From an uncultured Oscillospiraceae bacterium (lineage in GTDB: Bacteria; Bacillota; Clostridia; Oscillospirales; Oscillospiraceae), in contig CAKUEI010000011.1 of assembly GCA_934646175.1 (NCBI GenBank), positions 1-28,174 of the forward strand: 28,174 nucleotides of DNA. The letters are read 5' to 3'. The notes under the pieces were generated by a model. The model was not told where the DNA came from. It saw only the letters and a program-made list of their open reading frames with translations, and ran no database searches. Of the stretch, positions 1 to 7,905 are shown piece after piece (within the stretch, counting starts at the first letter, position 1; the number at the start of each line of letters is the position of its first letter). Made by a program: the position numbers and the translations under genes.

Positions 1-2
1 CG

Positions 3-494
3 CTGTGCGGCCTTACGGCCGCACTTTCTCTTATGTTTCTCCTGTTCGCCTGTCTGGTCCCGTCCGGGAAGATGGGGCTTTGCGCTTTGGCGGGGGTCTT
101 TCCGGCCTGCGCCGTGCTGACCGGCGGCGTAAGCTATGGCTTTTTCAGCTGGGCGGCGTCCGGCCTTCTGGGACTTCTGCTGCTGCCGGATAAGTTCACG
201 GCTCTTTTGTACCTTGTCGCACTGGGGGTTTATCCGGTGCTGAAGTCTGTTCTGGAGCGGCTTCCAAACCGCGGCGCGGAATGGCTTCTGAAATTTCTCT
301 ATTTCAACGCCGTGCTGACTCTCTTCTGGCTGTTCGCCCGCACGGCTCTGCTGGGGGCGCTGCCGGCAATGCTTTCCCACACCGGGCTTCTGTACGCAGC
401 GGGGAACATCGTATTTCTGATTTATGATCTGGCCCTTTCCCAGCTGCTGACGCAAATCGGAAAGCGCTTGAAGAAAGGCTTGCACAAATCCTGA
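3..494 (+). CDS. Hydrophobic membrane protein, 5' end outside the window
   Basis: The reading frame is open to the left edge. The codons before the first internal ATG (position 33) encode a hydrophobic stretch that continues smoothly into the rest, so the gene almost certainly starts upstream. The visible ~163 residues hold several hydrophobic segments (VFPACAVLTGG, ASGLLGLLLLPDKF, LYLVALGVYPVL, FLYFNAVLTLFWLFA, GLLYAAGNIVFLIYDLAL) separated by short basic loops, and a basic tail (IGKRLKKGLHKS). This indicates an integral membrane protein with about four to five helices visible. I do not recognise a named family. Similar uncharacterised membrane proteins occur upstream of yicC in related Clostridia. 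The gene ends just before the yicC promoter, whose -35 element overlaps its last codons. Confidence 0.65.
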   Translation: MCGLTAALSLMFLLFACLVPSGKMGLCALAGVFPACAVLTGGVSYGFFSWAASGLLGLLLLPDKFTALLYLVALGVYPVLKSVLERLPNRGAEWLLKFLYFNAVLTLFWLFARTALLGALPAMLSHTGLLYAAGNIVFLIYDLALSQLLTQIGKRLKKGLHKS

Positions 495-508
495 TAGATT
501 GATATAAT
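480..508 (+). promoter_or_regulatory. Probable sigma-A promoter of the yicC cluster
   Basis: A perfect TATAAT -10 box lies at 503-508. Exactly 17 bases upstream is TTGCAC at 480-485, a weak -35 that matches consensus only in TTG. The start of transcription would fall near 515, about 25 bases before the yicC ATG. The -35 lies inside the end of the preceding gene. Confidence 0.5.
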
Positions 509-540
509 ATTATGCTACTAATACGTAAGGGGGCACCGCA

Positions 541-1419
541 ATGGTTCGAAGCATGACCGGATACGGAAAAGGAGTCCACGAGGCGGAAGAGCGCAGGATC
601 ACTGTGGAGCTTCGCTCCGTCAACAACCGCTATTTCGACTGCACCGTTAAAATGCCCCGGACGTTTCTCTTCGCGGAGGACACCATCAAAAAACGCGTTC
701 AGTCCGCAGTCTCCCGCGGCAAGGTGGATGTATTCGTCACCGTGGAAACGAAAGGCGGCGGGGAAGACGTTGTCACCGTCAATGAATCCCTGGCGGAGCA
801 GTACATCGCCGCGTTTACCAGGCTCAAAGAGCAGTTCTCCCTAAAGGACGACCTGACGGTCTCGCTGGTGGCCCGTCAGCCCGACGTTCTCACCCTGGAG
901 AAGAAGGACGCGGACGACGAGACCCTTCTGGCGGAACTTTGTGCGGCGCTGGACGCTGCCCTTGCCGACTATAACACCATGCGGGAGCAGGAAGGGAAGA
1001 AGCTGGCGGAGGACATTCTGGGCCGCGCCCAGTCCATTGAGACCATGACCGGCCAGGTGGAGGAACAGTCCCCCAAAACCGTGGCGGATTACCATGCGCG
1101 GCTGGCGGCAAAGATGCAGGAAGTGCTGGAAAGCAAGCAGCTTGACGAAAGCCGCATTCTGACCGAGGCCGCAATCTTCGCCGACAAAGTGGCCGTGGAT
1201 GAAGAGACTGTCCGCCTGCGCAGCCATCTTGCCCAGCTCCGCACCATGCTGGAGCAGGGCGGCCCCGTGGGCCGGAAGTTGGACTTTCTCATTCAGGAGT
1301 TCAACCGCGAGACCAACACCATCGGTTCCAAGTGCAATGATCTTGCCGTCACCAAGCTGGTGGTGGACATGAAGGCCGAGATCGAAAAGATCCGGGAACA
1401 GGTCCAGAATCTGGAGTAA
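541..1419 (+). CDS. yicC: YicC/YloC family endoribonuclease
   Basis: This 292-residue protein has the usual length of the YicC/YloC family. The N-terminus MVRSMTGYGKG is the hallmark of the YicC N-terminal domain (about residues 1-155). The C-terminal DUF1732 domain (about 205-292) ends in the typical helix MKAEIEKIREQVQNLE and carries the conserved block FLIQEFNRETNTIGSK. Members in E. coli and Bacillus act as endoribonucleases. The natural substrate here cannot be inferred. An AAGGGGG ribosome binding site lies about 7 bases before the ATG. It is the first gene of the long housekeeping cluster, directly before remA and gmk, as in Bacillus (yloC-remA-gmk). Confidence 0.93.
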   Translation: MVRSMTGYGKGVHEAEERRITVELRSVNNRYFDCTVKMPRTFLFAEDTIKKRVQSAVSRGKVDVFVTVETKGGGEDVVTVNESLAEQYIAAFTRLKEQFSLKDDLTVSLVARQPDVLTLEKKDADDETLLAELCAALDAALADYNTMREQEGKKLAEDILGRAQSIETMTGQVEEQSPKTVADYHARLAAKMQEVLESKQLDESRILTEAAIFADKVAVDEETVRLRSHLAQLRTMLEQGGPVGRKLDFLIQEFNRETNTIGSKCNDLAVTKLVVDMKAEIEKIREQVQNLE

Positions 1420-1441
1420 ACCCGAAAGGGAGCGATTTCCT

Positions 1442-1720
1442 TTGAAGTTTATCAATATCGGCTTCGGCAATCTCATTTCGGCAAGCCGCGTGATCGCGGT
1501 GGTCAGTCCCGAGTCGGCCCCCACCAAGCGCATGGTGCAGGAGGCACGGGAGCAGGGTGCACTGATCGACGCCACCTATGGCCGCAGGACCCGCGGGGTG
1601 CTGGTCATGGATAACGACCATGTGGTGTTGTCCGCCCTTTCACCGGATGCCATCGCAAACCGGCTGTCAGGGCAGAATGAGCCGGAGGTCCCTGAGGAAG
1701 AAGAGGAGGACGAGTTGTGA
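1442..1720 (+). CDS. remA: RemA-like extracellular matrix regulator (DUF370), TTG start
   Basis: The 92-residue product begins KFINIGFGNLISASRVIAVVSPESAPTKR, the conserved core of the DUF370/RemA family. RemA proteins form ring-shaped oligomers that bind DNA; in Bacillus RemA activates biofilm matrix and osmoprotection genes. The start is TTG at 1442: it places the conserved MKFINIGFGN at the N-terminus and lies behind an AAAGGGAG ribosome binding site. The tail (NEPEVPEEEEEDEL) is strongly acidic and extends slightly beyond the usual ~87 residues. The gene overlaps the gmk start by four bases (GTGA), so the two are probably translationally coupled. Its target in this organism is unknown. Confidence 0.9.
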   Translation: MKFINIGFGNLISASRVIAVVSPESAPTKRMVQEAREQGALIDATYGRRTRGVLVMDNDHVVLSALSPDAIANRLSGQNEPEVPEEEEEDEL

Positions 1721-2334
1721 TCAGAAAAAAGCAAAAAGGACGTCTGTTTGTCCTTTCCGGCCCGTCCGGCGTTGGAAAAAGCACGGTGATCGCCGAACTG
1801 ATGAGCCAGCGGAAAAACCTCTATTTTTCTGTTTCCTCCACCACCCGCGCCCCCCGCGTCGGGGAAGCGGACGGCGTGAATTATAACTTCGTCACCCGGG
1901 AAGAATTCGAACGGATGATCCGGGACGGTGAGCTGCTGGAATACACCCAATACGTAGGCAACTACTATGGTACCTCCCTGAAGATCATTCAGGAGAAGCT
2001 GGCGGCCGGGATCGATGTGCTGCTGGATATCGAGGTAGAGGGCGCCTCCAACGTGCGGAAAAAGTGCCCGGACGCCGTCCTTATCTTCATCATCCCGCCT
2101 TCCTTTGAAGAACTTTCCCGCCGCCTGCATAACCGCAACACCGATGGGGAGGACGTGATCGAAGGCCGCCTGAAGCAGGCCCGGGAGGAATACCGCAGTA
2201 TCCCCCATTACGATTATCTTGTGGTCAACGACAAGGTTTCCAATGCTGTACTGGAAATTGAATCGATTTTTGTTGCAGAAGGCTGCAGACCAAAAAACAG
2301 ACTGGAATGCATGGAAGGAGAGACCCTGTTATGA
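1717..2334 (+). CDS. gmk: Guanylate kinase
   Basis: Guanylate kinase phosphorylates GMP to GDP with ATP in the cytoplasm, feeding GTP, dGTP and (p)ppGpp pools. The 205-residue protein has the expected family length. It shows the P-loop LSGPSGVGKST near the N-terminus, the GMP-binding block SVSSTTRAPRVGEADGVNYNFV, the lid segment LLEYTQYVGNYYGTS, and LLDIEVEGASNVRKK. The GTG start at 1717 overlaps the remA stop codon, and the stop overlaps the rpoZ ATG (ATGA at 2331). gmk-rpoZ coupling is widespread in Firmicutes. Confidence 0.97.
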   Translation: MIRKKQKGRLFVLSGPSGVGKSTVIAELMSQRKNLYFSVSSTTRAPRVGEADGVNYNFVTREEFERMIRDGELLEYTQYVGNYYGTSLKIIQEKLAAGIDVLLDIEVEGASNVRKKCPDAVLIFIIPPSFEELSRRLHNRNTDGEDVIEGRLKQAREEYRSIPHYDYLVVNDKVSNAVLEIESIFVAEGCRPKNRLECMEGETLL

Positions 2335-2522
2335 TGCTCTATCCGCCGATGAAAGATTTGCTCAGCCATATCCCCAGCCGCTATATGCTGGTGAACGTGG
2401 TGGCACACCGTGCCCGCGAGATCTCCAGCGAGGCAGAGGAAGAGGGAATTTCGCTGGAAGATAAGCCTGTCACGCTGGCCATCCGCGAGGTGGCCAACGG
2501 GCAGCTCAGCGTCCAGCAGTAA
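2331..2522 (+). CDS. rpoZ: RNA polymerase omega subunit
   Basis: The 63-residue product begins MMLYPPMKDLLSHIPSRYMLVN and contains the omega signature RYMLVNVVAHRAREI followed by KPVTLAIREVANGQL. Omega helps fold and hold the beta-prime subunit of RNA polymerase. I chose the ATG at 2331 over an in-frame ATG at 2307. It lies behind GGAAGGAG (2313-2320) and overlaps the gmk stop as ATGA, whereas the upstream ATG lies inside gmk with no ribosome binding site. The protein is at the short end of the family. Confidence 0.93.
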   Translation: MMLYPPMKDLLSHIPSRYMLVNVVAHRAREISSEAEEEGISLEDKPVTLAIREVANGQLSVQQ

Positions 2523-2528
2523 TGAGGA

Positions 2529-2573
2529 GGCAAGCGCAGGCCCTTCCTTCAAGGGCCTTGTCGCTTGCCTTTT
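2529..2573 (+). terminator. Terminator-like double stem between rpoZ and priA
   Basis: GGCAAGCG (2529-2536) pairs perfectly with CGCTTGCC (2562-2569). Inside, GGCCCTT (2539-2545) pairs with AAGGGCC (2551-2557) around a 5-base loop. TTTT follows at 2570-2573. This has the form of an intrinsic terminator, or an attenuator within the operon. It sits where coaBC normally lies in related clusters. Confidence 0.7.
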
Positions 2574-2594
2574 CTGAAGAAAGGGGAGGAAGAA

Positions 2595-5072
2595 ATGGCG
2601 AAGGTCCTGACCGCGCAGGTAGCGCTTTCCGACGCGATCTACGCCATTGACCGCCCCTTTGACTACCGCATCCCGCCCGGCATGACCGGGCAGATCATGC
2701 CCGGTATCCGGGTCATGGTGCCCTTCGGGGCGGGAAACCGCCGGACAGACGGCATGGTCTTGGGCGTGCACGAGATCGAGGAAGGGGAAAAGCCCCTGAA
2801 GGACATCCTTGCCGTGCTGGACGACACGCCCGTTCTGGAGGAAGAGGCTATCCGCCTTGCCATCTGGATGCACGAACGGTACTTCTGCACCGTTTACGAT
2901 GCGGTGAAGGCCATGTTGCCCACCGGACTTTCCTTCTCTCTGCGGGATACTTGGCGGCTGAAGAAGCAGGTCAGTTGGGCAGATGCCTATGAAGCGGCGA
3001 AGGGCCACAAAGCGGCGGAGCAATTGCTCTCCATGCTGGCGGCCAACGGCGGCAGCGCAGAGCGGCAGACCATTCGCACCGCCTTCGGGGCCAAGGACCC
3101 CGGACCCGCCCTGCGGTTTTTGCAGGAGAAGGGCATTCTGGAGCTGGAGACCAGTGCTATGCGCGGCATCGGGGACAAAACAGAGCAGATTGCCGTCTGC
3201 GCCGTCCCGCCGGAAGAGGCCATGCAGCAAGTCGCGGCCCGGCGAAAGTCTGCGCCGCTGCGCTATGCGGTCATGGAGCTTTTGGTCACCGTGGGCAGCG
3301 CCTCGGTGAAGGAACTGTGCTATTTGACCGGTGCGTCCATGGCCACCATGAAGAGCTTAGCCAAAAGCGGCCTCATCCGGCTGGAAAAGCATGAGGTTCT
3401 GCGGCAGGTCATCCCGGAAGGGGTGGAGCCTGCAGGGCCCGTGACCCTTAACGAAGAGCAGCAGCGCGCCTTTGACGGATTAAACGGGCTTCTCCGGGAG
3501 GAAAAGCCCGCCGCTGCCCTGCTGTATGGCGTTACCGGCAGCGGAAAGACGCAGGTCTATATCCAGCTCATCAAAGAAGTCCTCCGGGCCGGGAAAAGCG
3601 CCATCGTTCTGGTGCCGGAGATTGCCCTGACGCCGCAGCTATTGCGCATTTTCTCCGCCCACTTCGGGAAAAAGATCGCCCTGCTGCACAGCTCTTTGCG
3701 CATGGGGGAGCGGTACGACGAGTGGAAGCGGCTGAAAAAGGGGGACGCCATGGTGGCCATCGGCACCCGCTCCGCCGTGTTTGCCCCGGTGAAAAATCTT
3801 GGCCTGATCGTGCTGGACGAGGAGCAGGAGTACACCTACAAATCAGAAAACGTCCCCCGGTACCATGCCCGGGAGGTGGCGAAATACCGCTGCGTGCAGA
3901 ACCATGCCTTGCTGCTGCTCGGCTCCGCGACCCCGTCGGTGGAAAGCCGCGCGCTGGCGGAACAGGGCATTTATCACAGCTTTACCCTGCGCCGCCGGTA
4001 TAACGAACAGGCCCTTCCCGAGGTTCAGATCGTGGACATGAAGCAGGAGCTGCGGCAGGGAAACGGTACCGCCGTCAGCGAACTTCTGCGGGCGGAGCTT
4101 TCTTACAATTTAGAGCACGACGAACAGAGCATCCTCTTCTTGAACCGCCGGGGGGCCAACCGCATGGTCTCCTGCGGGGAATGCGGCGAGGTGCCCACCT
4201 GTCCGCGATGCTCCGTGCATCTCACGTACCACTCGGCCAATCACCGCCTGATGTGCCACTACTGCGGACATTCAGAGCCGCTGCCCGCCCAGTGCCCCCA
4301 CTGCGGCGGCGCGTTCAACTTTATCGGCACCGGTACGCAGAAGCTGGAAGCGGAGCTTCAGGCCCTTTTCCCGGATACAAAGATCTTACGGATGGACACT
4401 GATACCGTTTCCGCCGCCCGGTCCCATGAGATGATTCTGGAGGAGTTCCGGCAGAAAAAGGCCCCCATTCTCATTGGGACCCAAATGGTGGCCAAGGGCC
4501 TTGACTTCGAAAACGTCACGCTGGTAGGCGTAGCGGACGCCGATCTGGGTCTGTATACCGACGATTTCCGGGCCAGCGAGCGCACCTTTTCCCTCATCAC
4601 GCAGGTGGTGGGCCGGGCCGGCCGCGGGAACAAAAAGGGCCGTGCCGTCATCCAGACCTATACCCCGGAAAACGACGTGCTTCTGTGCGCATCCCGGCAG
4701 GACTACGACAGCTTTTACCGGGAGGAGATCGAGATCCGCCGCCTGATGGGTTGTCCGCCCTTCCGGGACCTGTTCGTGCTTACCGCTTCCGGCACGTCGG
4801 AATGCAATGTGCTGCAGGCCTGCGTCCGGCTGCGGCAGGGACTGGAGGCATGTCTCCGCCTTCCGGAATATCAGGGTGTGGACGTAAACGTGCTGGGGCC
4901 CGCGCCCGCGGCCGTGGCGAAGGTGAATAACCGCTTCCGCTACCGGCTGACCGTCACCGGGCAAAACACCCGGCAGCTGCGGGGGCTGATCGCCCATCTG
5001 CTCCGCGCGGCGCATTTTGATAAGCAGAATAAAGGGGTGTCCGTTTTTGCGGACGTGAACCCATTCAATTAG
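2595..5072 (+). CDS. priA: Primosomal protein N' (replication restart helicase PriA)
   Basis: PriA is the 3'-5' DNA helicase that recognises stalled forks and reloads the replisome. The 825-residue protein carries an N-terminal DNA-binding region, Walker A GVTGSGKT (K318), a motif II read as DEEQ at 408-411, and the helicase motif GTGTQKLE. It has eight zinc-binding cysteines (527, 530, 536, 539, 554, 557, 567, 570) with the same spacing as the classical PriA zinc region, and the C-terminal helicase block GTQMVAKGLDFENV...VVGRAGRG. I chose ATG 2595 because GGGGAGGAAG lies just before it; an in-frame start at 2565 would be inside the preceding hairpin. Motif II is DEEQ rather than the DEEH usual in PriA. 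The def gene follows 11 bases downstream. Confidence 0.96.
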   Translation: MAKVLTAQVALSDAIYAIDRPFDYRIPPGMTGQIMPGIRVMVPFGAGNRRTDGMVLGVHEIEEGEKPLKDILAVLDDTPVLEEEAIRLAIWMHERYFCTVYDAVKAMLPTGLSFSLRDTWRLKKQVSWADAYEAAKGHKAAEQLLSMLAANGGSAERQTIRTAFGAKDPGPALRFLQEKGILELETSAMRGIGDKTEQIAVCAVPPEEAMQQVAARRKSAPLRYAVMELLVTVGSASVKELCYLTGASMATMKSLAKSGLIRLEKHEVLRQVIPEGVEPAGPVTLNEEQQRAFDGLNGLLREEKPAAALLYGVTGSGKTQVYIQLIKEVLRAGKSAIVLVPEIALTPQLLRIFSAHFGKKIALLHSSLRMGERYDEWKRLKKGDAMVAIGTRSAVFAPVKNLGLIVLDEEQEYTYKSENVPRYHAREVAKYRCVQNHALLLLGSATPSVESRALAEQGIYHSFTLRRRYNEQALPEVQIVDMKQELRQGNGTAVSELLRAELSYNLEHDEQSILFLNRRGANRMVSCGECGEVPTCPRCSVHLTYHSANHRLMCHYCGHSEPLPAQCPHCGGAFNFIGTGTQKLEAELQALFPDTKILRMDTDTVSAARSHEMILEEFRQKKAPILIGTQMVAKGLDFENVTLVGVADADLGLYTDDFRASERTFSLITQVVGRAGRGNKKGRAVIQTYTPENDVLLCASRQDYDSFYREEIEIRRLMGCPPFRDLFVLTASGTSECNVLQACVRLRQGLEACLRLPEYQGVDVNVLGPAPAAVAKVNNRFRYRLTVTGQNTRQLRGLIAHLLRAAHFDKQNKGVSVFADVNPFN

Positions 5073-5083
5073 GAGGAATTATC

Positions 5084-5608
5084 ATGGCAACCAGAACCAT
5101 TCTTGTACGCGGCGACGAAATGCTGGAGAAAAAGTGCCGTCCTGTCACTGAATTCAACGAGCGTCTGCACACCCTGCTGGATGATATGCGCGAGACCCTG
5201 ATGCAGGCAGACGGCGTCGGTCTGGCCGCACCGCAGGTGGGCATTCTGCGCCGGGCTGTGCTGGTGATCAACGACGAGGACGAGTGTCTGGAGCTGATCA
5301 ATCCGGAAATCATTTCGGAAGAAGGGGAACAGACCGGTCTGGAGGGCTGCCTCAGCGTGCCCGGCTATTACGGCGAGGTCACCCGCCCCATGAAGGTGAA
5401 GGTGCGCGCACAGGACCGGAACGGCAACTTCTTTGAGTTGGAAGACGAGGGCCTGACCGCCCGCTGCTTCTGCCATGAGATCGAGCATCTGGACGGGCAC
5501 CTCTTCGTGGAACACACAGATCGGCTCTATTCTCTGGAAGAGCTGGAGAAGATGCAGGAGGAAGCCAAAGTGGCTGCCGAGGCGGAAAACGGAGGGGACG
5601 GCCAGTGA
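5084..5608 (+). CDS. def: Peptide deformylase
   Basis: Peptide deformylase removes the formyl group from the initiator methionine of nascent proteins. The 174-residue metalloenzyme has all three family motifs: GVGLAAPQVG, EGCLSVPG with metal ligand C89, and HEIEHLDG with ligands H131 and H135 and catalytic E132. A strong TAGGAGGAATT ribosome binding site precedes the ATG. The stop overlaps the GTG start of fmt, the enzyme that adds the formyl group, so the two opposing activities are translationally coupled, as is common in bacteria. The C-terminus is slightly extended and acidic (EEAKVAAEAENGGDGQ). Confidence 0.97.
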   Translation: MATRTILVRGDEMLEKKCRPVTEFNERLHTLLDDMRETLMQADGVGLAAPQVGILRRAVLVINDEDECLELINPEIISEEGEQTGLEGCLSVPGYYGEVTRPMKVKVRAQDRNGNFFELEDEGLTARCFCHEIEHLDGHLFVEHTDRLYSLEELEKMQEEAKVAAEAENGGDGQ

Positions 5609-6549
5609 GGATCCTTTTCATGGGCACGCCGGACTTCGCTGTTCCGTCCCTCCGCAAGTTGGTGGAGGCCGGGCACGACGTCTGCGGCGTTTTCACCCAG
5701 CCGGACAAGCCGAAAAACCGCGGTATGAAGCTTCAGCCAACGCCTGTAAAGGAATTCGCCATTGCGCATAATATTCCGGTTTGGCAGCCGGTAAAGCTGC
5801 GGGACGGCACCGCCTTACATGAGATCGAGGCCCTTGCGCCGGAACTGATCGTTGTGGCGGCCTATGGCCGCATCCTGCCTAAAGAGATTTTGGATGCGCC
5901 CAAACTGGGCTGCATCAACGTCCATTCCTCGCTACTGCCGAAGTACCGCGGCGCGGCGCCCATCAACTGGGCCATTCTGAACGGCGATGAGGAAACCGGC
6001 GTCACCATTATGGATATGGCGGAGGAGCTGGACGCGGGCAACATCATTGAAACGGTCTCCACCCCCATCGGCCAGAAGGAAACGGCGGAGGAGCTGACCA
6101 TGCGCCTTGCAGAGCTGGGCGGCGATGCGCTGATCCGGGCGGTATCTGCCATCGCGGAGGGGACTGCCGTCCACACGCCGCAGGACCCCGAACGGGTGAC
6201 CTTTGCACCCATGCTGTCCAAGGCACTGTCGCCCATGGACTGGTCCCGCCCCGCACAGGAGCTGAACTGTCAGGTACGGGGCCTCATCCCGTGGCCCGCG
6301 GCGGTGACCTATTTCGGTCAGACCCGCTGCAAGGTGTTCCACACCACCGTTCTGGCAGAGCACACAGAGAAAGCCGCCGGCACCATTCTACGGGCGGATA
6401 AGGCCCTGATCGTTGTCTGCGGCAATGGGACGCTCCTTCAGATCGACACGCTGCAGCCCGACGGCAGCAAACGTATGGCCGCCGCCGATTTTCTGCGGGG
6501 CCATAAGCTGGAACCGGGGACCATGGCCGGAAGCTCTGACGGGACATGA
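5605..6549 (+). CDS. fmt: Methionyl-tRNA formyltransferase
   Basis: Fmt transfers a formyl group from 10-formyl-tetrahydrofolate to Met-tRNA(fMet) for translation initiation. The 314-residue protein begins MRILFMGTPDFAVPSL. It carries the catalytic block NVHSSLLPKYRGAAPINWAI (N105, H107), the catalytic aspartate in EELDAGNI (D143), and a C-terminal tRNA-binding domain (about 205-310). The start is GTG at 5605, overlapping the def stop as GTGA, and fits the usual N-terminus. Length is normal for the family. Confidence 0.97.
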   Translation: MRILFMGTPDFAVPSLRKLVEAGHDVCGVFTQPDKPKNRGMKLQPTPVKEFAIAHNIPVWQPVKLRDGTALHEIEALAPELIVVAAYGRILPKEILDAPKLGCINVHSSLLPKYRGAAPINWAILNGDEETGVTIMDMAEELDAGNIIETVSTPIGQKETAEELTMRLAELGGDALIRAVSAIAEGTAVHTPQDPERVTFAPMLSKALSPMDWSRPAQELNCQVRGLIPWPAAVTYFGQTRCKVFHTTVLAEHTEKAAGTILRADKALIVVCGNGTLLQIDTLQPDGSKRMAAADFLRGHKLEPGTMAGSSDGT

Positions 6550-6570
6550 CCCTTTCGCGGGGAGGATAAC

Positions 6571-7905
6571 ATGGAAATGAACGCGCGTGACGTGGCCCTT
6601 CGGACTCTGGCGGCCTGTAGCCGTCAGGGAGCCTGGTCGGACGGGGCGCTGAAGCGGAATATTCGGGACGCTGGACTGGACGGACGGGATGCGGCCTTAG
6701 CCACCCAGCTGTGTGCCGGAGTATTGCAGAACCGGGCGCTGTGCGACTTTTATATTGCCGCCTTTTCTTCTGTCAAGCCGCAGAAGATGGAGGAAAAGGT
6801 GCTGGAAGCCGTGCGCCTTGGGGTATATCAACTGCTGTTTCTGGATAAGATACCGGACCGGGCAGCAGTGAGCTCCTCGGTGGATCTGGCGCGGCACTAT
6901 GCGAAAAATCTCCGGGCGGCCGGGCTGGTGAACGGTGTTCTGCGGGCGGTGGCCCGCAGCCGGGATGCTCTGCCTGCCCTTCCATCAGAGACTGTAAAGC
7001 ATTTTTCCATTCTCTATAGCCACCCGGAATGGCTGGTGCGGGAATGGCTTGATCTGGTCGGTGAAGAGGAGACAAAGGCCCTTCTTGCGCTGGATAACCG
7101 GCGGCCGGAGATCACTATTCAGACCAACACCCTGAAATGCAGCGGTGCGGAGCTTGCCGCTCATTTGACGAAAGAAGGGACATCGGTTCAGCCCCACCCC
7201 TATCTTCCGGACTGCTTTTATCTGTCCGGTTCCGGCGATCTGGAGCGGCTGGACGCCTGGAAAGACGGGCTTTTTTACGTACAGGACGCCGCGGCACGCA
7301 TGGCTGTGCTGGCCGCCGGGCTTCGACCCGGTCAGCGGGTGCTGGACACCTGCGCGGCACCGGGCGGCAAGTCTTTCGCCGCTGCCATCGCCATGCAAAA
7401 TGAGGGGAGCATCACCGCCTGCGATATTCACCCCCATAAGCTGAAGCTCATCTCCGCCGGGGCGCAGCGCCTGGGCCTTTCTCTGGAAGCGCCCCAGCTG
7501 CAAAACGGCGGGGAATTCCGTCCGGAGTGGGAAAGTGCCTTCGATGCCGTCATTACCGACGTTCCGTGCTCCGGGCTTGGCGTCATCCGCAAAAAACCGG
7601 ACATCCGCTATAAGGACCCGGCGGAGCTTGCGGGCCTTCCTGCAGTGCAGGAGCGCATTCTCTGCAACGCCGCCCGCTATGTGCGGCCCGGGGGCATCTT
7701 GCTGTATTCCACCTGTACCCTGCGACCCGGGGAAAATCAGGATGTGGTGCGCCATTTTCTTGACAGCCGTTCCGACTTTACATGTGCTGAATTTGTACTG
7801 CCCGGTCCAATCGGAAGGGTAGCGGAAGGCATGCTCACCCTCTGGCCCCAACGGACGGGAACGGACGGATTTTTCATTGCCCGCCTTGTGAGGAGGAACG
7901 CGTGA
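6571..7905 (+). CDS. rsmB: 16S rRNA (cytosine-967-C5)-methyltransferase RsmB
   Basis: RsmB makes m5C967 in 16S rRNA using S-adenosylmethionine. The 444 residues comprise an N-terminal NusB-like RNA-binding domain (about 1-140), a linker, and a Rossmann methyltransferase domain with the SAM motif LDTCAAPGGKSF. The two signature cysteines are C333 in DVPCSGLGVIRKKPD and C382 in YSTCTLRPGEN, the release and catalytic pair of this family. The ATG at 6571 lies behind GGGGAGG; a second ATG two codons later is also possible. The stop overlaps the rlmN start (TGATG). Confidence 0.95.
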   Translation: MEMNARDVALRTLAACSRQGAWSDGALKRNIRDAGLDGRDAALATQLCAGVLQNRALCDFYIAAFSSVKPQKMEEKVLEAVRLGVYQLLFLDKIPDRAAVSSSVDLARHYAKNLRAAGLVNGVLRAVARSRDALPALPSETVKHFSILYSHPEWLVREWLDLVGEEETKALLALDNRRPEITIQTNTLKCSGAELAAHLTKEGTSVQPHPYLPDCFYLSGSGDLERLDAWKDGLFYVQDAAARMAVLAAGLRPGQRVLDTCAAPGGKSFAAAIAMQNEGSITACDIHPHKLKLISAGAQRLGLSLEAPQLQNGGEFRPEWESAFDAVITDVPCSGLGVIRKKPDIRYKDPAELAGLPAVQERILCNAARYVRPGGILLYSTCTLRPGENQDVVRHFLDSRSDFTCAEFVLPGPIGRVAEGMLTLWPQRTGTDGFFIARLVRRNA

